NCBI GenBank assembly: GCA_963678275.1
Contig: OY782765.1
Location: forward strand, 1,240,001-1,304,000
Origin: G963677445 sp963678275
GTDB taxonomy: Bacteria > Bacteroidota > Ignavibacteria > Ignavibacteriales > Melioribacteraceae
Direction: 5' to 3'
DNA length: 64,000 nt
This document shows, piece after piece, positions 1-8,547 of the stretch (within the stretch, counting starts at the first letter, position 1; each line of letters opens with the position of its first letter). A model generated the notes under the pieces. That model saw nothing but the letters and a program-made list of their open reading frames with translations, had not been told where the DNA came from and ran no database searches. The translations under genes were made by a program, and so were the position numbers.

Positions 1-1418
1 TTGGGGGGAGCCATTCCCATCTTCTTCGCGGCGTCGGCGTCGGATGATGAATTTCGCCTGATGAAATCAAAATAAAGCAGTTTAAATTTCCTTAGCGCTT
101 CATTATAGTTAAGAATTCCGTCATTTTTCAGAAAATTAAGAGTGGATAACTGATTGCCCGGACTGAGGAAACTACCTTCGAGTGATTTTTCCACATCATA
201 TTTTTTTATTACTCCATCGGAATAATATAAAATCCTCTGTACGAAATTTCGAAGTTCTCTCACGTTGCCCGGCCAGGAATAATTTAGCGCGTATTCAAGC
301 GCTTCCTTTTCAAAAAGTGGTTTTGGAAATCCCATCTGGTTGGAATAAAATTCAACAAAATAATCGATCAGTTCAGGTATATCATCCCTGCGCTCATTCA
401 GAGAAAGAATCCTGAGAGGGACAACATTCAGCCTGTAATAAAGGTCCTCTCTGAAACGTTTTTCCATAACCTCTGTTTCTATTTTTTTGTTGGTAGCCGA
501 TATTACCCTTACGTCAACCTCAATTTTTCTTGTCCTCCCAATTTTCTCAAGTTCCCCTTCCTGGAGAACTCTTAACAGCTTAACCTGCGCCGATAATGGA
601 AGGTCGGTTACTTCATCGAGAAAAATAGTCCCGCCGTTGGCAAGTTCAAATAATCCCTTTTTCGCGCTGTTAGCTCCTGTAAACGCCCCTTTTTCATAAC
701 CGAAGAGCTCACTTTCAATCAGGTCCTCCGGAATGCTTCCGCAATTGATCGCTATAAAATTTTCCAGCTTCCTTCTGCTTTTGTGGTGTATATGTGTAGC
801 CACAAGCTCTTTGCCTGTTCCCGAAGCCCCTGTAATCAGAACATTAACATTTGAGCGGGCCAGCTTATCTATCTGGCCGAGCATATCTTTTGTGAATGAA
901 GAATTTCCGATAATCCTTTTTTTCTGAAGTATTTCTTCATTTTTGTTGTTCAGTTTTTGATAAGATATCTGGGAAGAGCGCTCAAGAAGTTTTTTCTGGT
1001 AGGCGTTTAGCATGCTTATTATGAAGTCGGTCGGCTGATAAATAAATTCCTCAATATCCCCCGGGTATTTTGTGCAGTACCAGAAGGCTCCCGCCTCTAT
1101 AAGATTATTCGCGAAATCAAAATCTGTTATGTTGATTGTATGTTTGGTTATTACGATAACCTGGATAAGGGGATTAATATTTTTAATATTCGTTATCAGC
1201 GATTCACCCATTATTCCCCCGGCTATCTGGTAATCCATAATAACAATATCAACCAGGGATGGATTTTCTTTCAGGTAATCAAGCGCTTCGGTTCCGTCTG
1301 AAAGCACTTCGGTAATATCAAACGCTCCCGAAAGCAGCTTAAGGGTATTCTTTACTCTTCTAACGTCAAATTCTTCATCTTCAATCAACAATACTTTTAT
1401 ATTCGAGTAGTTTTTCAT
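1..1418 (-). CDS. Sigma-54-dependent response regulator (NtrC family), 3' end cut by window edge
   Basis: My own translation from the ATG at 1418 stays open to base 1. It shows an N-terminal receiver (acidic IEDEE cluster, phosphoacceptor in IVIMDYQ near residue 60). An AAA+ sigma-54 activation domain follows, with Walker A GASGTGKE, the sigma-54-contacting GAFTGA loop (about 665-695) and Walker B GGTIFLDEV. The visible C-terminus (DADAAKKMGMAPP) is the start of a Fis-type helix-turn-helix; perhaps 20-40 residues lie beyond the edge. Such proteins activate RpoN-dependent promoters after phosphorylation. The start lies 8 bp after the kinase stop, so it is the output of the kinase at 1427-2920. 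Its target genes are not visible here. Confidence 0.93.
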   Translation of the reverse strand, partial: MKNYSNIKVLLIEDEEFDVRRVKNTLKLLSGAFDITEVLSDGTEALDYLKENPSLVDIVIMDYQIAGGIMGESLITNIKNINPLIQVIVITKHTINITDFDFANNLIEAGAFWYCTKYPGDIEEFIYQPTDFIISMLNAYQKKLLERSSQISYQKLNNKNEEILQKKRIIGNSSFTKDMLGQIDKLARSNVNVLITGASGTGKELVATHIHHKSRRKLENFIAINCGSIPEDLIESELFGYEKGAFTGANSAKKGLFELANGGTIFLDEVTDLPLSAQVKLLRVLQEGELEKIGRTRKIEVDVRVISATNKKIETEVMEKRFREDLYYRLNVVPLRILSLNERRDDIPELIDYFVEFYSNQMGFPKPLFEKEALEYALNYSWPGNVRELRNFVQRILYYSDGVIKKYDVEKSLEGSFLSPGNQLSTLNFLKNDGILNYNEALRKFKLLYFDFIRRNSSSDADAAKKMGMAPP

Positions 1419-1426
1419 TATCTGCC

Positions 1427-2920
1427 TTAAAAGTTTATCATAAATTTAAATGTGGCTCCGCCATTTTCATTGTTATAAGCGTCAACATCCCATCCACACC
1501 TGTTTTTCGCGAGGTTATAGGCAATAAAACATCCGTATCCTGTATTTCTGTTGGAGGATTTCCGGGTTGAGATATTTTCCAGGAATAAAGCCTTTATGCC
1601 ATCTTCTTTCTCAATAAGCAAATCCTCTCTTATTCCGTTGCCATTATCATGGATAAATACAACACCTTTACGCGCCTGCTGATCAAACTCTGTTTTTATT
1701 GTCACAGTAATTTTGCGGTCCCCGCGGTGATCAAAAGAGTTTTGGATTATCGGTTCGAATATCTCCCACACAACATATTCATTCAGGTGTACATTCGGCA
1801 GTTTTTCATCAAGTTCAAGAACAAAATTGAATGAATCCCTGCTCGCGGCCACTCGCTTAAACACATGGTCAATCAGAAATTCCAGGGTCGCGTTAATATT
1901 TGTATTAAAGAAAGGTCCCCTGAAGGTGGAAACCTGGGGTTCATACCATTTCATATCATATATTACCCGTGATACGAAATTGGAATATTTCAGAAGCCTG
2001 AATTTTATTTCATCAATATTTTCTTTAACCAGGTTTCTCAGGTCCTCCCTCATAAAGCCAATTATTTTTTCAGCTTTATGATGTGAGTGATAAATCCTTT
2101 TTGTAAAAATCATCTCCTTTTCATGTTCTATATGTTCCTTCAGATGTTCCTCATGCTCCTCCATAAGAAGCTCCTGCGCTTTATCCCTTTCCTTTACGGT
2201 ATATGAGGAAATATAGAACATTGTCAGCAAACCGAGAATGATCAGGGAAGTGTTGATCATCGCCGCTTCGTTATACCCTGAAGTAAGCGTCTCCGTAATT
2301 GTACTGAAATCGGGATGTATTCTCATAAAAAGGGTTCCGGCATATTCCCCTCGCGGAATAAGAGGCACAAATATATTGAAAGTATTTGAACTATCAAGCT
2401 GACTGTGAATTACCTCAAGCATTTTTATTGTCTCCAGGTTGTTCAGATAAATATTTCTGACCTGTTGATGCCTGTCGGTTTCCATTCCGGGGGGGAATAC
2501 ATTTTTAGAAAGGTAGTTCAGAAGGTCTTCGCCATCATCTATGAAATAGAGAAGCGAATCCTTTTGAAATACTGTCATCACTTTTTCTACATTCTGCTGC
2601 AGAATCTGCTGATTTAAGATGATATTAAATGATTCAATGATCTTTCTTTCCCTGTCACGGTCCATTCTTGATGAAAAATCGATATTTTCAATAATCAATT
2701 CCAGCGATGTGGCTGTCAGGTTCGCGACCTCCTCGGCTGAATCTCTCTGGTACCAGAACCTGGTGTCATCCAGAAAATTATTTATTGACGCTTTCTGTAT
2801 CAGGGAAAGCATAATCTGAAACGTAACAAGGATAACAAATATTACAAGAATATGCCTTATCTCAATCCTGTACTTTTTAAATTTTTCCTGGAGATAACTT
2901 TTTTTATTTGAACGTTCCAT
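1427..2920 (-). CDS. Membrane sensor histidine kinase of the SBP-linked two-component system
   Basis: 497 aa. One membrane helix lies near residues 21-43 and a second near 222-242, bracketing an extracytoplasmic sensor domain of about 180 residues. A His/Glu-rich coiled coil (about 250-275) follows, then a helical region and a C-terminal HATPase_c. The ATPase has an N-box-like EPIIQNSFDH (about 388), G1 DNGNGI (about 427) and G2 GYGCF (about 460). I find no canonical H-box of the HDL or HEL type. The YHSHHKAEKIIGF stretch is the nearest candidate, so the phosphorylation site is uncertain. The gene starts 10 bp after the solute-binding protein gene and is followed 8 bp later by the sigma-54 regulator. 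The sensor domain probably reads the neighbouring binding protein. Confidence 0.85.
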   Translation of the reverse strand: MERSNKKSYLQEKFKKYRIEIRHILVIFVILVTFQIMLSLIQKASINNFLDDTRFWYQRDSAEEVANLTATSLELIIENIDFSSRMDRDRERKIIESFNIILNQQILQQNVEKVMTVFQKDSLLYFIDDGEDLLNYLSKNVFPPGMETDRHQQVRNIYLNNLETIKMLEVIHSQLDSSNTFNIFVPLIPRGEYAGTLFMRIHPDFSTITETLTSGYNEAAMINTSLIILGLLTMFYISSYTVKERDKAQELLMEEHEEHLKEHIEHEKEMIFTKRIYHSHHKAEKIIGFMREDLRNLVKENIDEIKFRLLKYSNFVSRVIYDMKWYEPQVSTFRGPFFNTNINATLEFLIDHVFKRVAASRDSFNFVLELDEKLPNVHLNEYVVWEIFEPIIQNSFDHRGDRKITVTIKTEFDQQARKGVVFIHDNGNGIREDLLIEKEDGIKALFLENISTRKSSNRNTGYGCFIAYNLAKNRCGWDVDAYNNENGGATFKFMINF

Positions 2921-2930
2921 CTGTGTTTTC

Positions 2931-4235
2931 TTATTTTTTCCTGATCATTGAATTTATGCTGCCGATCGCCTTTTCGGGTGTAATATCTCCACTGAGGGCT
3001 TTATGAACATAATAGGAAATTATATCTGAGACCTGGGTATAATTATCGAGGAATGGTCTGTTAATCGCTTTTTTCAACTGCTCCCTGTAAAAATCAAGTT
3101 CAGGATGCTGACTTAAATATTTTTCATCTTCATAAATCGATCTGATGGCCGGAATATGATTGCCAACTTCGTACATGGTCTTTTGAGCTTCCTCACTTAC
3201 AAGATATTCAAGGAAAATAGCCGCCTCTTTTTTATGCTCGGAAGATTTGGAGATCATGATATTCCACCCCCCCAGTATTGGTGAACTTTTGCCTCCCGGC
3301 GCCGGAAGCACAGCTATCTTCTCGAGTCCCGGTTCTATATTTTTCTCGCTGCCAAGGTCTCTGAAAGAAATTTCGAAGGAGGGCCATCCCCTTATCAGGA
3401 ACTCATCATGCTGAAGAATATATATAATCGATTCTATCTCCTTCATATGAAGCACATCTTTAGGCGCGACTTTTCCCGGGCCTATAAGGCTTTTGATAAA
3501 TTTGAGCGCTTTATTTGTCTGTTCAACAGGCAATGTGTTATCATCTTCCAGCAATTTCCCATTATTAATTGAACCCAGCATTTCAAAGAAAAAACAGATA
3601 AGCCCCTCGTAATCATCCGCCTGAAATATAAAGGAATTTCGCTCCTTCCCCTCTTTCAATTTTGACATCTCAAATATATCATCCCAGTCAAGTGAATCAA
3701 CATTGCCTAAATATTCTTTCTGCTTTTCATTCAGTCTCCCTTTAAGCAGGAAATAGGAACCTATATCCACATATAATGGAACAGCGACGAGAACACTATC
3801 CTGATAACAGGATTGCAAAGTATAATCGACAAGTTTTGAACTGCTGATATTCGTAAAAGCTTCTATCGGCTCAGCCCATTTTGCAAATCTCTTCACCCAT
3901 ATAAGGTCCACGGCGAATATATCTATACGGTTGCTCTTGTTTCTGAATGATCTCGCGAGTAATTCTTTGCGCTCATTTGTGCTGAATTTTTCGAAAGGGA
4001 GATGAATTACCTCAACCTTAATCCGTCCCTTATATTTTTTATTAAAAAGTTCGACAACTTTTTTATGAGCTTCGGTGATATTATCAGCAAAACGGATTAC
4101 CACTCCGTTTTGTGAGTTGTCCCTGTCTCCTATCGCTATTACCTGGTATATACTCAGTGTAACCAGTATAAAAAATAAAACCAATAACGGAATTAAGTTA
4201 TTTTTAAGCAGTGTTGTAAGTTTTTTCATTTTCAC
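2931..4235 (-). CDS. Extracellular solute-binding protein, family 1 type, membrane-anchored
   Basis: 434 aa with a single hydrophobic N-terminal segment (about residues 12-34) and no lipobox cysteine, so it is probably anchored or exported through the general secretory route. The rest resembles MalE-type sugar-binding proteins: an early IRFADNITEAHKKVVELFN stretch, a mid-protein GGWNIMISK motif, and a late EEAQKTMYEVGNHIPA segment typical of SBP_bac_1/8. No ABC permease or ATPase lies near. It is the first gene of a three-gene unit with a histidine kinase and sigma-54 regulator, which suggests a sensory rather than a transport role. The ligand is unknown; a sugar or oligosaccharide is a guess from the family. 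Confidence 0.82.
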   Translation of the reverse strand: MKMKKLTTLLKNNLIPLLVLFFILVTLSIYQVIAIGDRDNSQNGVVIRFADNITEAHKKVVELFNKKYKGRIKVEVIHLPFEKFSTNERKELLARSFRNKSNRIDIFAVDLIWVKRFAKWAEPIEAFTNISSSKLVDYTLQSCYQDSVLVAVPLYVDIGSYFLLKGRLNEKQKEYLGNVDSLDWDDIFEMSKLKEGKERNSFIFQADDYEGLICFFFEMLGSINNGKLLEDDNTLPVEQTNKALKFIKSLIGPGKVAPKDVLHMKEIESIIYILQHDEFLIRGWPSFEISFRDLGSEKNIEPGLEKIAVLPAPGGKSSPILGGWNIMISKSSEHKKEAAIFLEYLVSEEAQKTMYEVGNHIPAIRSIYEDEKYLSQHPELDFYREQLKKAINRPFLDNYTQVSDIISYYVHKALSGDITPEKAIGSINSMIRKK

Positions 4236-4485
4236 ACTATTACTATTAAACAGAGGTAATCTATTTTTTTATAAATCAAAATCAGACTGATATCTCAATC
4301 ATATCTGAATCATTAACATAATATCGAAATTCTATTATATATTTTTAACCGGGGTTATCAAAATTCAGTGTAATATGCGAATATAAAGTATGTTTATTCG
4401 CTTCGTCCTTAACCTTATGAATGTTTCAATAACAAAAGTGAATGTTATCAATCAATACATTTTTTCTAAAAATTGAGGGCTTTAA

Positions 4486-5649
4486 TCAGGTTTTCCTGAA
4501 TTTTATCCCTGTTCTCATATAGGTGGCGCTGCGCCATAACCATTCAAAAGGTCCAAAATAATAATATTTATTCCATTGCCATGCAATAAATAATTGTAAT
4601 AACCAGAATAAAATACCGAGAAAAAAGCTCCATGTCTGTCCGATAAAATTATAGGCTCCGATTCCGAATCCGTAGAAAAAAGGAACAAATATCACAGACT
4701 GACTTATGTATATTGTCAGACTCATTTTACCTGCAGGCGCGAGAAAGCGCAATATTTTATTCCCGTTGAATGTGTTAAACAAAATAGTAAATATAAAAAT
4801 CCCGGCCGCAGTGTACAATAAATCGTTGTAGCCGGATAAAATCGCGGATGAAAACCAGTTTTCACTTATGGGAAAAATTTGTACTATTGATTGCCGGGTG
4901 AAAGTAAGGATAATTGCGGAGAGTAATAACAAGATAGAAAAATATATGATATATTTTCGATAGTATAAGGTCTTTCTAAAGAAATCAACTCTTCCGGCCA
5001 GAAGTCCGGCAATTGATATTCCAATTATTGTGGATAATCTTCCGCTTTCAAGCATAAACACCCATTTTGCCGCCTGCGATTTCCACAACGTTATATCCAG
5101 CAGATCGGTGAAACTCCCATTCGCGTAAACATTCAGAATATCACCATATAATCCCCAGTGAGCCGGATTGCCGGGAGCAGAAGTATTGAAATATACCACA
5201 TAATATATTATCGCGGGCCCCTGTAAAAGAAAAAAAAGTGACAAAAAAACAAGGAGGCCTGTTTTTAGATTATAAAGAGGAAGAAGAAAAAATCCCGCGA
5301 CCGCCAAAACTATCAGAATGTCCCCGCCATAAAGAAGCCCGTGAATAAAACCGGCAATAAGAAGCAGTATAAGACGCCAGCAATAGCGCCCCCTGAAATC
5401 AATTCCTTTCTTAGCCTGGTTATGGAGCATAATAAAAAAACTCAACCCGAAAAGCATAGCGAAAACTGCGTATGCTTTTCCGCCAAAAAGAAAAAAAGTG
5501 ATATCATTAAAAATGCTCTGCTCAGGTTTATACCAATATAGTTCAAAGTATTCAACCATGTGAACCATAAAAAGTCCCATCAGCGCGAAACCCCTGAGCG
5601 CGTCGATAAGGATTATTCTTTCATTTGCTTTGTATTGAGTTGTTTTCAT
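4486..5649 (-). CDS. DUF418 family polytopic membrane protein
   Basis: 387 aa with about nine to ten hydrophobic helices. The N-terminus (IDALRGFALMGLFMVHMVEY) is the signature of the DUF418/YeiB family, and the C-terminal third (PAGKMSLTIYISQSV, then FGPFEWLWR) is the DUF418 domain itself. Length is usual for the family. Proteins of this group are inner-membrane and related to acyltransferase-3-like folds; the substrate is unknown. It is monocistronic, with about 200 bp on each side before the next genes. Confidence 0.9.
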   Translation of the reverse strand: MKTTQYKANERIILIDALRGFALMGLFMVHMVEYFELYWYKPEQSIFNDITFFLFGGKAYAVFAMLFGLSFFIMLHNQAKKGIDFRGRYCWRLILLLIAGFIHGLLYGGDILIVLAVAGFFLLPLYNLKTGLLVFLSLFFLLQGPAIIYYVVYFNTSAPGNPAHWGLYGDILNVYANGSFTDLLDITLWKSQAAKWVFMLESGRLSTIIGISIAGLLAGRVDFFRKTLYYRKYIIYFSILLLLSAIILTFTRQSIVQIFPISENWFSSAILSGYNDLLYTAAGIFIFTILFNTFNGNKILRFLAPAGKMSLTIYISQSVIFVPFFYGFGIGAYNFIGQTWSFFLGILFWLLQLFIAWQWNKYYYFGPFEWLWRSATYMRTGIKFRKT

Positions 5650-5779
5650 TGTTATTCAGCAGAAAGTGTGGAAGAATTATTCACCTGTTAATCGCGGCCT
5701 GATTACAAACTTCATAAAAAATTTCGCCTCGTACTGAGAGGAATTATAAAAAACGGAAGATATTTAATTAAAATCTGAT

Positions 5780-5805
5780 GCGGGAAAATAATAAAATTTC
5801 CCCGC
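5780..5805 (-). terminator. Weak hairpin downstream of the GH30 gene
   Basis: An imperfect inverted repeat (gcggg...cccgc with one bulge) lies 48 bp past the GH30 stop and is followed on the minus strand by an A/T-rich tract. It is plausible as a terminator but weak. Confidence 0.35.
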
Positions 5806-5852
5806 AAAAACTTAAAGGTCGTAATTGAGTTGAGTAAGTTCTTTTATATCAG

Positions 5853-7298
5853 TTAAAAAACGATGGTCTGAATGGAATGAGGGTAAATGATTTCTTCAAA
5901 TAACATTCCTTCAAAGTAAAATTTATATTTAATCTCTAAATCACTCTGGTTCATTACTACCGCGGCAATAGAACCATCCGGATTCAGGAAAGATGTTGCC
6001 AGAAGATGACTCCTGCTGCTTGCCGTGCTCAATCTTTTTGCGCCGGGGCGTATGAATTTGGAAAAGTGCCCGATATAATAATATGAAGGTGTGTAGATCA
6101 ATTCACCCGTTCTGGTATCAGCGTGCACGGGAGCAAAACAAAAGTTTTCCACATGATTAGGTCCACCCCTTTCATCAAGGAGAATATTCCAGTCGGTCCA
6201 GCCAACAGTTCCGTTATTAAAATCATGGATCATGGAACGTCCATATCTTTCCCCGTTTTTCCAACGCTGGTATCCGTCCGGTTTAAAGCTTTCCGCGCAG
6301 CCTTCGGTGAATAACAATTTTTTTCCGGGGAAAGAATTATTAACCAGACCTATATTGTGGTACATCTCTTTGCCTCCGGCCCATGATTCGTACCAGTGAA
6401 ATCCAACTCCCCAGGCATATTTTGCGGCATCGGGATCCTCAAGGATGGTATTTGCCCTGTTAACGATCAGATCACGATTGTGATCCCACACGACAATTTT
6501 TTTATCTCCCAGACCTTCTTTTTCCATTACAGGTCCGAGATGGTTTTTCAGAAAGTCTCTTTCCTCTTCCGCGGTGTAAATGCACGATTCCCATGTCTGT
6601 GTTGCCATTGGCTCATTCTGAAGAGTAATTCCCCATACCGGAATTCCCTCTTTCTCATATTCTTTTATAAATTTTGTATAATAGAGAGCCCACGATTCAA
6701 AATATTCGGGAAGAAGCTTTCCACCCTGAAGCATATCTTTGTTGCTTTTCATAAACGGGGGCGGACTCCAGGGACTGGCATAAAGAGTTAAACCACCTGC
6801 CATATCAATTGCTTTTTTAATAAGAGGTATCCTGAATTCCCTGTCATGTTCAATAGTAAATGTTTCAAGGCTTTTGTCCTCATCGGAAACATAAGTAAAA
6901 CTGCCGCTGCTAAAATCACATGAATGTATTGACACCCTCGCGAGAGTGTAGCCTATTCCTTCATCCAGCGTATAATAAGATCTCAGAAATTTTTCTTTGT
7001 TTTCTGCCGGTAGTTTCGCGAATACTTCGGCTGAAGCGTCTGTGATCGCTCCACCGATACCCAGGAAAGTCTGAAATGTTTTCTTTCCGTTAACAAATAT
7101 TGAAACTTCCGTCTCGAGAGGCTGGCCGGCTTCTGTAAATGTCTTTTCCCCGGTTGGAGTAAGCCTGAGGTCCTTATCCCTGGCGGTTGTAAATACCTTT
7201 ATTTTTTTTGATTTGAGATCGTCCGGGTTTCCCGAAGCAAAAGATATTTGAGTCAGAAAAGATATGATCATTAAAAGAGAGAGAACATTTTTACCCAT
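5853..7298 (-). CDS. Secreted glycoside hydrolase family 30 (beta-glucosidase/glucanase type)
   Basis: 481 aa with a Sec signal peptide (about residues 1-22, ending SFASG). GH30 hallmarks are FLGIGGAITDASA near residue 80, LYASPWSPPPFMK near 172, TLQNEPMA with the acid/base Glu229, and LLFTEGCAE with the nucleophile Glu332. A short C-terminal beta-sandwich completes the family architecture. Subfamily 1-like GH30 enzymes cleave glucosylceramide or beta-1,3/1,6-linked glucans; the exact substrate cannot be read from the sequence. No T9SS tail is present, so it is probably periplasmic or released by another route. It stands alone, without carbohydrate-transport genes beside it. Confidence 0.9.
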   Translation of the reverse strand: MGKNVLSLLMIISFLTQISFASGNPDDLKSKKIKVFTTARDKDLRLTPTGEKTFTEAGQPLETEVSIFVNGKKTFQTFLGIGGAITDASAEVFAKLPAENKEKFLRSYYTLDEGIGYTLARVSIHSCDFSSGSFTYVSDEDKSLETFTIEHDREFRIPLIKKAIDMAGGLTLYASPWSPPPFMKSNKDMLQGGKLLPEYFESWALYYTKFIKEYEKEGIPVWGITLQNEPMATQTWESCIYTAEEERDFLKNHLGPVMEKEGLGDKKIVVWDHNRDLIVNRANTILEDPDAAKYAWGVGFHWYESWAGGKEMYHNIGLVNNSFPGKKLLFTEGCAESFKPDGYQRWKNGERYGRSMIHDFNNGTVGWTDWNILLDERGGPNHVENFCFAPVHADTRTGELIYTPSYYYIGHFSKFIRPGAKRLSTASSRSHLLATSFLNPDGSIAAVVMNQSDLEIKYKFYFEGMLFEEIIYPHSIQTIVF

Positions 7299-7987
7299 AA
7301 TATTGTCCAGTGTCGTGTGGTTGGGAAATAAATTATTTGAAGTTTGTAATCTCCCTGAAAGAGAGTTAACAAAATATTAAAACAAATATCGTACCATTAA
7401 AAGTGTCAATAATCCCTCAATAATTATCATTTTTATAACCTGAATTATTAACCTGATAAGGCCGGGTTATTATTTTGATAATATAATGGCAGAAATATAA
7501 CTGATAAATATAATAAGCCCTCACGTTCAAAAAATTCCCTCACTAAAACTGAGGATTAAACCAATCAGAATAATTAGTCAAAGGCTTTTAAGAAATTCAT
7601 CCAATCTTTTATTTAGATATCTTTTTATTTCATTTGCCTTGTAGAGGCAATAATTATTGTAGAAAATTGCTCTAAAAAAAGAAAAAATCCTTGTAGAGGA
7701 TTCACCAACCAACCCGGATAATCTCATACCTTACGATATCCCTGATAAACCAAGATAGACAGAGTTTTTAATTGACGACACATCCTGTATGGTTAAAAAA
7801 GAATCTTGTCAAGTAATAAATGGATAACAATTTTCTGTGATATTTTCTAAAAATTCCACGATTTCAATTTGCGAAAGGTAAGGAGTTCTGAATAAAATGT
7901 CAGAAACGCCGCCGATAAATATAATTAGCCCTCACGTTCATAAATTCCCCCAGCAAAACTGTGGATTAATCCAATCGGAAAAATTAG
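7299..7987. other. Gene-poor spacer with decayed repeat DNA
   Basis: There is no convincing intact gene. It contains one copy of a 132-bp duplication (7503-7634). On the minus strand this encodes the same C-terminal tail (NKRLDEFLKSL, then stop) as the AbiEii relic next door. Two mini-hairpins with the same loop, at 7634-7650 and 7686-7702, follow. The region looks like debris of a second toxin-type gene copy. Confidence 0.6.
7503..7634 (-). repeat. 132-bp imperfect direct repeat, copy A
   Basis: It matches 7914-8044 in the same orientation with scattered substitutions. The minus strand carries the C-terminal codons and stop of the AbiEii-like relic plus about 75 bp of 3' flank. This implies duplication of a gene end rather than a random repeat. 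Confidence 0.85.
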
Positions 7988-8044
7988 TCAAAGGCTTTTA
8001 AGAAATTCATCCAACCTTTTATTTAGAGATCTTTTTATTTCATT
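7914..8044 (-). repeat. 131-bp imperfect direct repeat, copy B
   Basis: Partner of 7503-7634. It includes the last codons and 3' flank of the AbiEii relic at 7988-8134. Confidence 0.85.
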
Positions 8045-8134
8045 CCAATCAGTGTGTTCAAATGTTTTAGGCTCTGCCATCAGCTTTTTTAATAATCCCA
8101 GAGTTTCCTGATCGATGGTTCTGTATTGTAACAT
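7988..8134 (-). pseudogene. Internally deleted AbiEii-type nucleotidyltransferase toxin relic
   Basis: A 48-codon reading frame starts inside the end of the DUF6922 gene (ATG at 8134) and stops at 7988. Its first residues, MLQYRTIDQETLGLLKKLM, match the usual start of AbiEii/AbiGii nucleotidyltransferases. These continue in intact proteins with a LVGGTALAL-type catalytic motif. Here that motif and the whole catalytic domain are absent, and the frame jumps to DWNEIKRSLNKRLDEFLKSL, which resembles a C-terminal helix. The overlapping position is where an AbiEii gene sits behind a DUF6922 partner. It is non-functional as a transferase. Confidence 0.65.
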
Positions 8135-8379
8135 CTGAACTCTTCTTTTTTTACTTTAAATATTACACTGCAAAAATTGAGTGTCAATTTATCTAAATAC
8201 CTTATTTGAAGAACTTCCTTTTTTATTTTATCCAGACCGTAATAATCTCTGATGCTCAACCAGTCATCAACGTCTCCCCTCATTAATACCCTTCCGATAA
8301 TGAACCGGGAGTTTTTCTCATAATCCAGTTTGTCATAGTCAATATCCCAGAATATTGATCTCTTCAGATTAAGGCTCAT
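8089..8379 (-). CDS. DUF6922 domain protein (partner of AbiEii-type toxins)
   Basis: 96 aa, complete and uninterrupted. Features are FWDIDYDKLDYEKNSRFII at the N-terminus, RVLMRGDVDDW, a central YYGLDKIKKEVL and TLNFCSVIFKVKKEEF near the end. This is the pattern of the small DUF6922 proteins usually encoded just upstream of, and overlapping, a nucleotidyltransferase AbiEii toxin gene. The downstream partner survives here only as a deleted relic, so this gene is probably an orphan on its way to loss. Its own biochemical role is not known to me. Confidence 0.75.
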   Translation of the reverse strand: MSLNLKRSIFWDIDYDKLDYEKNSRFIIGRVLMRGDVDDWLSIRDYYGLDKIKKEVLQIRYLDKLTLNFCSVIFKVKKEEFRCYNTEPSIRKLWDY

Positions 8380-8477
8380 AAACTCTAATTGTTCCTTCTG
8401 TGATTATCCTGACAAAGGTAAACAGGTTTATTCATTAAATCAACATAATTTCAGTAAAACAACAGGCTTTGAATAAA

Positions 8478-8500
8478 TAAAAAAGGCGCCTTTCGGCGCC
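8478..8500 (-). terminator. Rho-independent terminator of the SDR-larA-gnd-tkt operon
   Basis: On the minus strand a perfect GGCGCC stem with a GAAA tetraloop is followed by TTTTTTATT, 48 bp after the transketolase stop. Confidence 0.9.
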
Positions 8501-8547
8501 AAAGAATCATTAATCAGTAATACTATCACAATAAAGCCAATAAAAAA

